Shown here in pieces: positions 47,801-59,800 of a stretch of DNA of 64,000 nucleotides. This DNA comes from Coccinella septempunctata (lineage: Eukaryota > Arthropoda > Insecta > Coleoptera > Coccinellidae): contig NC_058189.1 of the NCBI RefSeq assembly GCF_907165205.1, forward strand, positions 65,408,315 to 65,472,314. Reading direction: 5' to 3'. A model generated the notes under the pieces. It was not told the origin of the DNA. It made no database searches and saw only the letters and a list, made by a program, of their open reading frames with translations. The position numbers and the translations under genes are program-made. Each line of letters starts with the position of its first letter. Position 1 is the first letter of the stretch.

Positions 47801-50800
47801 TATTTTGCACTTATATCCCCAAGGATAAACCCATTTCAATAACGTTTTTGAATGGACGAGTTCAGGAACGTTTGCCAACTTTACAATGGAAACGGTATTT
47901 TTTTTTAAATTATATTTTGGCCTTTCGGTTGCTTTGAGCATTTTACAATCCTTGGAAAGTCACCGGGTGTGAAATCTGAAAATTTTGACATTACTCAGTC
48001 GTTTTTTCGTGTTCTGTGCATTTCAATTATGGTGTCACAGAACGCCTCAACTACTATAGACGAATTTTGGCGCTAGTGGTTAACTATGGTTAGGTTGTAG
48101 TTACTTGGGTAACCACATTTTGGCGATGATAACCATGTAACTATGACGTTTCAATGACGTCACAGGAAGTTAACCACGTAACTACACGTAACCTTCCTCT
48201 TGAGTAGGGTTAAAGAGTATGGTATGTAGTTTAGTGCCATAGATTCTTAACAGAGACGCACAGAACACAAATAGTAGACGTTGGGAGCGGGATTCACGAT
48301 GCACAGAACGCACCCATATAGAAGGGAAACTCTCCTTCTATGAAGTGGGACCTGTTTTCATCGACGGTGGTTTTTGGAAATAAAAGCGCTCTCTGGCGGC
48401 CGGAATTCGAAAAAAATGAGCGCGAAAATTTGAAATGCTTCCTAATCAAAATCATTTATTTTGATTTCAAGTTTGGGATTGAAACAACGTACTGGAATGA
48501 ATTAATATAGCTTGTCAAGATGCTATATTACCATTCCAGTACGAGTTGTTTCAAATTCAATGTTCTCAGAAGCTTGAGGACTTGAATAAAAAAAACACAT
48601 ATGTAGGCAATGTGTTTTCTATTTGTGTTGATATAAAATTCGAAATAATAATGGATGATTTGGAAGATGAGATATTACTTGATGATGATCTTGATACACT
48701 TGGCAATATTGAATTTGGATTTCCCAGATGTTTTCCCAGTAGAAGAATGGACCTCACTTTTTTCAGAAGTTTTCGTTTGACGAAAGAAAACGTGCTATTT
48801 TTTTTGCCATATATGGAGAATTATTTGGAATTTAATAATTAGTTATATTATACCAAAATAGATATTTCAGGAATAATAGTGTTGCCCCAATAAATCAATT
48901 GCTAACTACATTGAGGTTTTATGATAGTGCTGATGGTCAGTTGGCTTTTGTTGATAATTTCATAAATGTAGATGTATCGACAGGATCAAGAATTATTGCT
49001 GCAGTTTTATTAGCAATTGGTAAATTATATTCCGAATTCATTAAAATGACCAAAGATGAGGATATAGTGAAATTCAACAGTCCTTTCACAAGAAGGCTTC
49101 TTTTCCTATTCTTAGAGTAATAGGATGTGTTGATGCTACTCATATTCGCACTTCAAATTCAAAACACAATACCGAAACTCCAAAAGAAATGTTCAAATTT
49201 CCCACCTTGACAACAGAAGTTTAGTCACGAAACCTTGACTTCTTTTTCTTTTTAATTTATCTTCTATGATGTGCTTCGTTGAAAATTTGAATTTTCTATG
49301 CTGTGAGTGGTGTTGCCAAACCTATCGATGATTAAAGTAAACAACGATTATGATTCCACGATGCAAACCGTCAACCGATTAGTTTAACCATGGTTACCAG
49401 CGAAACGGTGCAAACGGGCATTATTTTTATCGAAAACTAACCAAACAAAACGTACAGCTGACACCTAACAGCTGATGACATAAATGTCATCAGTAACTAT
49501 GACGTCAGAGATAACCATAACCATAGTTAAGCTGTGGTTACAGCGCCAAAATTCGCCTTATGTGTTCTGTGAAAGTGTCAAAACTTCATATTACCTCTAT
49601 GCGCAATATTCGAAATAACATAAAAAATTGAGTCGTTCTGTGACAAAACCATAAATATAATGCACAAAACACTGGAAAAGGCCTGAATATTATCAAAAAA
49701 TGATGAATTTCATTCCATATCCCTTCGCCGACCATCCAAAGATTTTAGAATGCTTAAAGCAACCGAATGTCACAAAGATAATTTCAGACCCGTTTGCACC
49801 AAACGCACAGTATTAAGTGTCCCTTAAAATGAACCCTTAACTTAAATTACGTTGCACCAACTGTTAAGTGACATTTGAATGGCTAAAGCTAGCCTTAAAT
49901 TTAAGCGCTCCTGTAATGACCATTTCTGGAAATAAAATTAAGCATCCATTAACTTTAAGCTACGCTTAGTTGAGTACTCATTTTAAGGGGGATTGGTGCA
50001 AACGGGCCTTAGAAAAATACGTTTAGTCGAATATTTACAACGTTGGCAAACGTTTCCGAACTCGTCCAATGGACAATAATTAATTTCTATGTTCCCCTTG
50101 ACGTTTCCATGGAAACATTCGTGTTTTAATTTTTCAATGGTCAACAGCATAGAGTCTCTCGCAGACGGACGCATAAAATGGGCAAAGAAATGTAAAACGA
50201 AAAGGCAAAGATTATAGAGTAGAAAGATAGGAAACGAAGCGACTAAATACAGTGACTCTAACGAGACAGTGGCGACAATTGTGGTCTCGTTTTTCATCGT
50301 TTTAGCAAGAATATGGCGGATTTGGTCACGTGACGTGACGTGAGCCAATCCGCATTCCGAATTAGAGATCATAGCATTGAAATCTGTGCTTCCAAGCCGC
50401 CATATTCTTGCTAAATTTACAATTGTCGCCACTGTGTTTGATAGAGTCACTGTACGACTAAAGGCTGATTCATGCTAGACCGTGTCGGGTCCGGGCCGGG
50501 ACCGACTCCGGGCCGTTGCAACCGGGTCGCCTCTCTGAAAACACGGGCACGGCACGTGTCCCAACCGGTGTAGTGTGGATGGGTCAATTGAAATTTCTCA
50601 TATAATTCTTTTACCGTGTCCCGTCCGGGTCCCGGCCCGGACCCGACACGGTCTAGCATGAATCAGCCTTAAAGTGATGTGAGAGCCATCTGTGTTTCAA
50701 ATGTGTTTTTAAGACTTGTTGAAATTTTAATGCGAGGGACATATGAAATTTTGCGAGATGTCAGAGTCATATGTCTATTTTGATCAAACAGGTTTTGAAT

Positions 50801-53800
50801 GTTTTGATTCTCGTATCCATAGACAACCTCATATAGCCTTTTGTTTTTCAAGCCCGTTCTAGTTGCTGATTATTGAAATTTTTGTCTAATTTCTTGGCGA
50901 AAACCTCGAAAATTATTGTATGGTGAAGAACTGTGGATCAAATAAAACGAATTTTACTAAGGAAAATGGGAATGTAAGTATTAAAATTGGTAACATGTGA
51001 CTCGGTCATTCATTGATTTTCATTTTCAGTGCTACAAAGTGGATAAAATTTTCAGCACTAGCGATATGAAGGCGTTACCTATCTTTCTACTCTATAATTC
51101 TGCGAAAAGGGTGACAAAATGGTAGAATGACATATACTAATTGTTTCGTTACTTTTTTTAACAGCATTTTCTTGGAAGGTATTACCTGATCCATTTGTTT
51201 GGCCTACGGCCTTGTCCACAGCTTCCTTGAACTCAATGGCGATTTCGGGCGTTTTGAAACGCAGACAGAACTGATCGTAGCTCACTTCGCCCTCTGAGAA
51301 GTCTGGCGCGACGAAGAGCCAAGTTTTATCGTCTTTCGACCTGTATTCGATGTCCGAGGTTAGGGTGTGATTCAGGCAGATCTTCAGTACTTGGTCTCTT
51401 CTCATCAAAACTCTGAAAAAAAAAAAAACATTATAAATTGTTTCATATTCCAAACCAAAGGAAGCTCTCTATGCAGAAATCATGGTGAAATATCTAAAAG
51501 AATAGGGAAAAAATTACCGATCAATTCAAACAGCGCAAATTAAGGTATACTCGATTCACATTTATTTTAGCAGTCGGTTGGCCATGAAATAATTTTTTCA
51601 AGTTTTTGTAACTAGAACGGAGTAAGGTTGGCACTCATGAAATGTCGTTAATGTCATAACGCCGTTGCCACAACTAATATAAATTTTTATTACGAAAATG
51701 CCGAAATTGATTGAGAAAAAAGACAGGGAAGTGCTATTTAGAATTCAGGTCCACTCATTCAAATAGTTATACCCTGATATTCTTAAACCCACAATACGTC
51801 AGACGGTAGCGAACATATTCAATGTAAGAGAATTTATATAATGTTTTATCTGAATCGTATCGACTTATATTTCAGCTGAATATTTCAACAATCAGAATGA
51901 TTGTGAATGAAGAGGATAACAAAGAATTTCCTTCTATTGGGAGACCCTAAAAAGTGGTGGCATTTGAGAATTTTATGTTTGAGTGAATTAATGCGAAAAG
52001 TTTACTACAGGATTTTCGATGAATGTCATTGTAGAAGTTCCCGAAAATTGATTTTTCTATTTTTCATTTGACTTGTCCTATACATTGTAAATGTCTTCGG
52101 GTACCAATAAATACCTTATTATTATTATTACATCAATGTATTATGATGAACAGCCACAAATACGCGCCAGTTGTCCTGTTAATTGTTTATTCATGTGAAA
52201 TTTTTGTTCAAAGGTGAAGTTCATCATGACTTGAAACTTCCTTTAATTCCTTTTACTTTTATTGATGCAAGATGATTTTCATTGAAGAATTTAACATTCT
52301 TGTAATTATCTGTTAATTCCTTCGGGAAATACCCATTCCCAACCACTGCATCATATGCATTTAATCTTCGGGTTAATATTTTTGAAATCTACAACTGATG
52401 TAAGGTATTCAAACTTTAGCCAAAGAAGATAACGAACATTAACTCTCCTCAAGCTAGTGCATATTATGATATTATACTGATCTCTTGTATTTTCCATGCG
52501 AATAACTGGATTTGGTATGCCTTCAATCAGTTTGTATAAACTTCAATTATGTTCGTCACATATTTTCCGAAGAGATTCGACATTGTGATAAAATACGTAA
52601 TAACAGAAACTTTTACGTAGAACGGGCAACATAGCGTTGATTTAAAACCCAAAAATGTTTTGACAAGCGCCATAACCCCAAATTTTCGTACCATATAGAG
52701 TGAAATGTGTCAAATTTCCATGGCCAACCGAGTGCTAAAATAAAAGTGAATTGAGTATAGTGATAGATTTCATTCGATCCTTATCTCAGCTCTTCTCATT
52801 ACCTCTCGTGAAACTCACCTCAACTTTCCGGTACCCTTGTTCTTCAATATTTTCAAATCGCCCACCCCTCTCTCCTTCCACTCGCCGCCCACGAATCTGA
52901 ACAACTTCGCCCTGTGGCAGTACAGAGCCTCCTCCTCCTCCTCGCCCGTCTTCACCTCCACCTTGTCCGGCAGCGGTATGACCGGCTTGAAGTAGATGTT
53001 GTCGCACTCCTCCTCCACGTAGCTGCCGTCAGACTCTTCACCCGGACCCGAAGATTTCCTCGGCGACCTGGGCTTGAACTCGAACTGGTGGTCGTCGGGC
53101 GAGCCGAACACGAAGCTGCCTACGCCCTTCGGCGTCGTCGTGACGTCCTTGGGCGCGGCGACGATCTGCTGCGGGGAACCGAGCTTGGGCGGTTGGAAGG
53201 AGAAGGTGGAGCTGCCGAAGGCCGGCTTCGCCGTCTGATCGCCGAACTTGAAGGTGCTCGCCGATTCCAGCTTGGCCGGTTCGGGCTGGGTCGGGCCGGC
53301 GCTGTTGGCGCCCGCGCCGATGCCGAAGTTGAACTTAAACGGGGTGTCTAGGTTGACTCCTGCAGGGAGAACGACAAATTTTGTTGAATGGTAGTTGAGA
53401 CTACATTTTAACAGTAGATTCTTGAGGACAAAAGAAACACTTTGTTTCTACACAATTTTTTCCGATTTGGCCCTGATAAAAAGATATAGCCATTTTTAAT
53501 TTTCATAATGAGCTGTGCCACCCCTCGAATAACCAAATGACCTTCAGAGAAACTAGCTAAATCTGTGACACTACTCATCTGTGGATTTTTTAAACAGCCA
53601 ATTTTTCAAATTTCACAAATACTTTTCAATTTTTGAACATCAAGTTAATCGAAAACGCGCATTATTGGAGAAAATATAAGATTTTTCATTACAAAACGTT
53701 CAAATATTCATTAAATAGCGTCTAACTTAGTTTCAAGAGTTGGGTTCTTTGAATTTTTGGTGTTTTTATGGTGAGTAATGGCCATAATGAGAAAACTGGA

Positions 53801-56800
53801 AGATGTGTGTGATATATTGTTTTCGAAAAAGAAGATTCTTCAAATAAATGAAAAACTATATTCCGAAATCATTACATTCGATAATACCGTATGTGACACA
53901 ACTAAAAATATCATTTTTTTATGATTTTTCAACATCCTGTATCTTTTGAACCGAGCTGAATCGGAATAAATAGTAAAGGAAAAAAGTGTTTCTTCTGACC
54001 TCAAGAATCTACTGTTAAAATATATGTAGGAGTCAAAGACCCTGTATAGGATTGACCTTCATACGAAAACCTACTCGAATAAATTTTCTAGTGGAATTCC
54101 ATCAAAATAGGGAATACTCCTTCTGACGAAAATGATTAATTTTTTATGAAATATCTTTGAAACGTCACATTTTGATATAACAATTTCAACCGTTTCCAAC
54201 AAAATTATAACTTAAAAATGAAAAATAATTGCACAAGTTGGCAACATCGACCGTAATATGACTTGATAATAAAGGACAACAAATACACTATCTGGATGAG
54301 ATAGACAAAGATGGCTGTCTATGAAGTCTGCGACGAACGAGGAAGGTCGTAAAGATTTTTATGGCCGATTGCAGTTGAGGCTCGCCTGTAAGTACGCGCG
54401 TCTAAATAAACAGCTATTATTTTATAAACAAGCTGTTTTTTTATTTTTATTATTATTATTTATGCAGTAAGAGCTGAGGCTTAGCCTTTGTAGCTCAGAA
54501 TACAAATATAAATATGTACAGAAAAAAAAATACAGGCAGTACAGTGAATATTATAAACTATATGAAGAACCACAAACAGGTAAACACAAAAAAAAGCACC
54601 ACAGAAGAAGAGTCAGCAAAAACACAACCATGTTAGGTGTTGGCTGGAAGAGACCGATATGCATCATATCCGTTTTTGAAACTGTTCACGCTTGTCGCAC
54701 CCACAACATCAGCTGGCAGTCTGTTCCAGGCCGTGAAGGCCGACTTTTCTAGTAGGCGTTGTTGCCGAATCGTAAACTTGAAACCAAGCGAAATAAATTT
54801 TAAAACCCGATATTCGAAGAATGATTTTGAATATAGTTTCCGAGGTGCATTTGAAAAAATCATGAATGAAACTCACAATTATTCAGTTTGAACTTGTATA
54901 TGCAGTGATAACCCAAATTAAGGAGAATTCCTCATTGGACTTCTGGTTCGAGAGTTATGGAAAGACAAGTAGGCCAGGGTATCTACCTTTTCAGGCCGAT
55001 TGCCATAAAAAGTCACAATAAAATGAATTTCATAAATACCGAGGCCTAAAAACACTATTCTCAGCTATCGATGAGCTGTATCGGTCGTACCCACCCCTGT
55101 CTGTGATCGGTGCTAACCTCACTTCTGTCAGTCATGTCAACTGACGTGGATTTGTTCACGTCAAAAATTACAAAATTTCTAGGCCTTGTTTTAGGCTTTT
55201 CCGATCTGGCCCCCTGTTCTAGCTAGAGTATTCGCTGCTTATGCTCCGGTTATTTGTCTTTCGTTTGGCATTTTTCGCGGACATAGATAGTAGTTCACGA
55301 AGAGATTTCCCGAACCTCTAAATCAGCTGATTTCCCCCTGTTGTCTCTACCACTCTGTGCTCACGAAATTAGTTTATTCCAACAAACTGACAAACACACA
55401 GAATTTCTCTTTGTGAACCAGATTATCAATAACATAAACCTAACCAACCCTGAAGAAGTTCAGAATTGTGAACGAAAGCTAGGAAAACCTCAATAAAGAA
55501 TAACACAAAGAAAGACCCATTATTGACTTCTTTTCCCGATATTGAAATCTGCTAACCAACGTTTGTGTTGCCCCTCAGCGGTTCTGTCAGCCCATAGGAC
55601 ATGGAACATAGAATAATCCTTGACATATGATTAGATTACGACATTAATAGGTAGAAAAATTGTTAAAATTACGTCTGCAATGTGAACACCTTACGAATTA
55701 TTTCAATACTACGTTTACATTAGAGTTAAGCCTTACGTTCGTTGCGAACCAACACTCGCCAAAGAAATTTAAACGGTATTAATTGGATTAAAAAAAGAAT
55801 CGATACAGCCCAATAATCTAACTAAAAATATATAAAACTCACCTTTAATCCCTCCAGACGATTCCTTCTTAGGTACAGTACTGTCCTTCGGCGATTCGCA
55901 AGAAACGCAATACAACACGGTAGCCTCGTTCCTCACCATACAACACTCGCACTCCCAAGATCCAGCCTTGGGTTTGAAAGCGTCCCCCCATCCCGCAGAG
56001 GGCTTGGCCTGAGTACCTGACGCCTCCTTTGCCACAGGCTTATTCGCCGAAGGTCGGATAGTATCGCAAGCGACGCATTTGTTGGCCTTAGCGTCGTTAC
56101 TTATGTAACAAGTCTTGCACTCCCAACTGTCCTTGGCCGGTTTGAACTTGTCGCCGAAACCTTGCGTTGGCGCGGGCGCAGGAGTGGAGCTTTTATTTTC
56201 TTTGGTCTCTTGCTTCCCCAAAGAATTGTCTTCGTTCAAAGATCCTTGAGCTTTGAGTATGCACTTCAGGAAGTCCGTAGCCTGCTCTTCAGTCTTAAAC
56301 CTGATGGCGAACGTTTCGGATTTCAGAACTTCTTCAGAGAAATCCTGCGCGCACCAAGTCAACACTTTGAAATTGTTGGGCATGTACTGGAAGTTCATGG
56401 ATTTCAACAGCTGATGGTTGCAGCACACCTTATGGACCTGCTCCCTTCGCATAAGAAGACGTATGAGTTTCTCCTCCTTCAATATCTTCATGTTACCGAG
56501 ACCCCTTTCTTTCCATTCCTTCTTCTCGCTGTCGTAACGCAACAGTTTAGCCCTGCAATCGAAGATAACTTCGGAATTCTCTTCGCCGGTCTTCACCTCC
56601 ACCATGTCTGGAAGAGGTATGACGGGTTTGAATTCAGCCGTTGGTACGAATTCTTCAGTCATCGAATTGTCCCTAGATTCGGGTTTGGTTGGGGTTTTCG
56701 GTTCTTCCGGCCTAGGAGGGGTGGCAGCGATGTTAGACAGTAAACTCTGGTTTGGTTTGCTTATTTCTCCCCAGCTGGAACTAGCACCGTTAGAGTTTCT

Positions 56801-59800
56801 TGCACCAAAGGAGAAGTTGGCGAACGGACTGGCTTTCTTATCCTCTGTAACTACCTCTTTAACTTGAGGGGCAACCTCGTTTTCTTTGGGTTTGAAGATC
56901 GGACTTCCAGTGAACACAAATCCGCCCAACTTATTCGTATTGGTTTTATCCTTGTTCTCGTTAGTTTTCATCGGTTGAGCCTTGGTTGAGTTGTTGTTCT
57001 GCAGCAAACACATCTTGTAAACGTTCGAAAACTGCTGCGCGTCTTCTTTACTCTTCATTTTCAGACAGAATTTTTCCATCGTTTCCTTCCCGCTGGACGT
57101 ATCTGAAGCGGTCCAATAAAACGCGTCGTCTTTGTTCGGTATGACCATCAGATCGTACGCGATGGTATGTTGGGCCATGATTTGATTACTGTCGTTCTTC
57201 ATGAAGATTTGGCCGGTCTTGTCTTTTTGATTTTCGCGTATCTGGATCAAACCGACGCCTCGCTCCGCGAACTGCTTGGTCTCCATGTTGTAAACGAACA
57301 ACTTGCCGGAAGATTCAAACAGCACTTTTTCGATGGTGGCCATCGTATCCGAGTAACCTTTCCCAGGTTTGGTTAGATTCATAGCTGCGTTCGAGGGGAA
57401 AGTGTTATCCAACGTGGTCTCTATCTCTAATCCGAGATTCTTGGAGTAAGTCTTCGAGTCTGACACTGCGGAGTACATAGGAGGTGCTACATTGGACAGT
57501 ATCCCTTCGGTGGAAATGGCTGGAGTCGGTTTGCAGAGGACGGAAGGGGTAGAAGTAACGGTCGTAGCAGGCAATGGTATCTGATAGTTATGCGGTTGCG
57601 TCTTCTGCACGTTTCCTTTTATGTGCTGAGGAGGGATGGTTACCGACAGCACGGGTTGAGAAACCGACGATTGCATGGTTGGAAGAGGATCGGACGATGT
57701 TATGACAACATTTACTGGGGGAGCTTTCGATGTTACCGTCGGCGTGTAAGTCGTGGGCATCGTTGTCGAGGGTTGAGTTGTGACCGTTGACGCCTTCGGC
57801 TCTCTGAATTGAGGCGCGTTCTGCGTGCTTATCGAAGACGCAGTCACGCTCGGACCCGTCAGATTGAGGGTTGAGGGGATGGCGGGCTGACTGAGAGATT
57901 GAGCGGAGTACAAGGGGTTTGTTTGGGACATGGGATTCGTCAGTCCCCTCAGATCGGGCGGTAACTGTTGTTCGGCGCCGAATGCCAGTGCTGCGGCTGA
58001 AAAAAAAAGAGTGAAATAAAAAAAAAATCGCAAATGCTACAAGTTTTGCGTGTTGCTTTACGAATTCCGATAACCCTCAGTTTATCAAGATTATTTCGAA
58101 TTATTTTGAGTGAAAATTGATTCAAAAATCGATATACAGATTCATGCCCGTTTTGACCAGCAATCCCTAAATTTTTAGGGACACCTAAGACCCGTTTTTA
58201 CCAATCCCCCCTTAAAACGAGTAATTAACTGAGTGTCATTTAAAGTTAAGGTACGCTTAATTTTATTTCCAGTTGCACGACTGTGGCTCAACAGAATCTT
58301 AAGTAAGGGGCCCTTAAGTTTTTATATCTAGTGATATTTCTGTTTTTTATTTTGGTGCAACTTCATCCTTATCTAATAAAGCCATTTCATTGGTTGGCCG
58401 GTTGCCGATGATCGTTGTCATTTCATTAACCTAACTTTATTGTCCTGTCAGTCAGTGTCAAGGATATTATTATAATATCAAAGAGTAACAACTTTTTGTT
58501 ATTGAATTAGCATTAATATTGATAATGATAATGATTGTCAAATAAAAGGTACCTAAGTTTATACAAGTACATCACTTTCTTTGTAAGGCATTGTGTGAAT
58601 TTGTTTCACTAATGTTGAAGAGGAACATGAAGAAAATGTCCTTATTGCCCTTGTTAGTACGAATACGGTGAAGCAAGCAAGTGGTGGTAATTTACGAAGG
58701 ACACTCAACTTCTCAACAGAAGAAAAAAGTTTGTTGCTAACTATAGTATGATTTGTGACACCAAATTCAAAATTAAAAAACACTGATGGCATTACAATAA
58801 AGGCATAAGAAAAGGCTTGGTATTAAGTAATGAATTCAATCAATCTTCAAAATCCATCAAAAATGGGAGGTTCTTCTAAATGTCACTTAACAGTTGGTGC
58901 AACGTAATTCAAGTTAAGGGTTCATTTTACGGGACACTTAACACAAAATGCGTTTGGTGCAACCGGTCTAAGTCCATTTGTGTGACAATTACGATTCTGA
59001 TTTTTGCTCGTCAAGTATGGGAATTTTTCGAACGAATTTCATTTCAGATTGTAAAAAGGATGCGTCGTTTTCGGAAAAAAAAATCGTGATGGAGCCACAG
59101 TCTATATAAAATCGGAAATTTGGAGGTTTATCCTCTACAACTCGACAGTTCTTCAGATTTTAGAAGATTTCTAGGTGGTTCTTGTGTAGAGTAACTTTTT
59201 ACGGTAGAAATGACTCGAGTTGAAGTTGAGGGTAAGCTCTACCCTTAATCTGACGAATACTTAAATAGGGGTTTGTTCAGATGCTATTGCTGAAAACAGG
59301 CATTAAACGGTGAACACTGATACCATTTCAAATGAAATCCAACTAGCCATTTTTGGCCAATTTGCCCCAAAAACGAAAATAAAAACAATTTCATAAATAC
59401 TGAGGCCAAAAACACTACTCTTTGCTCTATGAGTCGAATCGTACTACCCACCCCTGTCCGTGATCGGTTCTAACCTCACTTCTGTCAGTTTTCTATAAAA
59501 AATTTCAATTTTGTCAAACTGATTGAGTTTTTTACATATTCGTTTGGTAAACGTTAAAAATCTCAACTTTCTCGGGCTCTTTTTGGTCTTCTCGCGTTTA
59601 GGATGACAAATTCAACACTGAATGTTCCATTTACTCACCTGATTGGGCCAGTCCCAAGTTGGAATATCCATAGGGTGGGACGAACATGGGGGGATAGTAT
59701 CCATGCGGATAAAGGGCCGAAGGAGGAGGTATAGGTGGCTGCATCCTATTGGGATAGTTCTGATACGGATTAGCCCCGAAATTCAGGTTATTCCCGATGT

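Larger units (their letters stand above)
47843..50079. repeat. Foldback repeat 'S', copy 2, with nested insertions
   Basis: The left end (about 47843-47890, gaatggacgagttcagg..cgtttgccaac) is mirrored at the right end (about 50030-50079). Inner parts match S copy 1 in ari-1 intron 2. It is interrupted by the Harbinger element at 48059-49557 and the MITE at 49787-50008. It lies in Nup358 intron 7. Confidence 0.65.

Noticed and set aside
50447..50659. ORF of 70 aa with Gly/Pro-rich sequence
   Set aside because: It lies wholly inside the GC-rich MITE arms and results from the palindrome.
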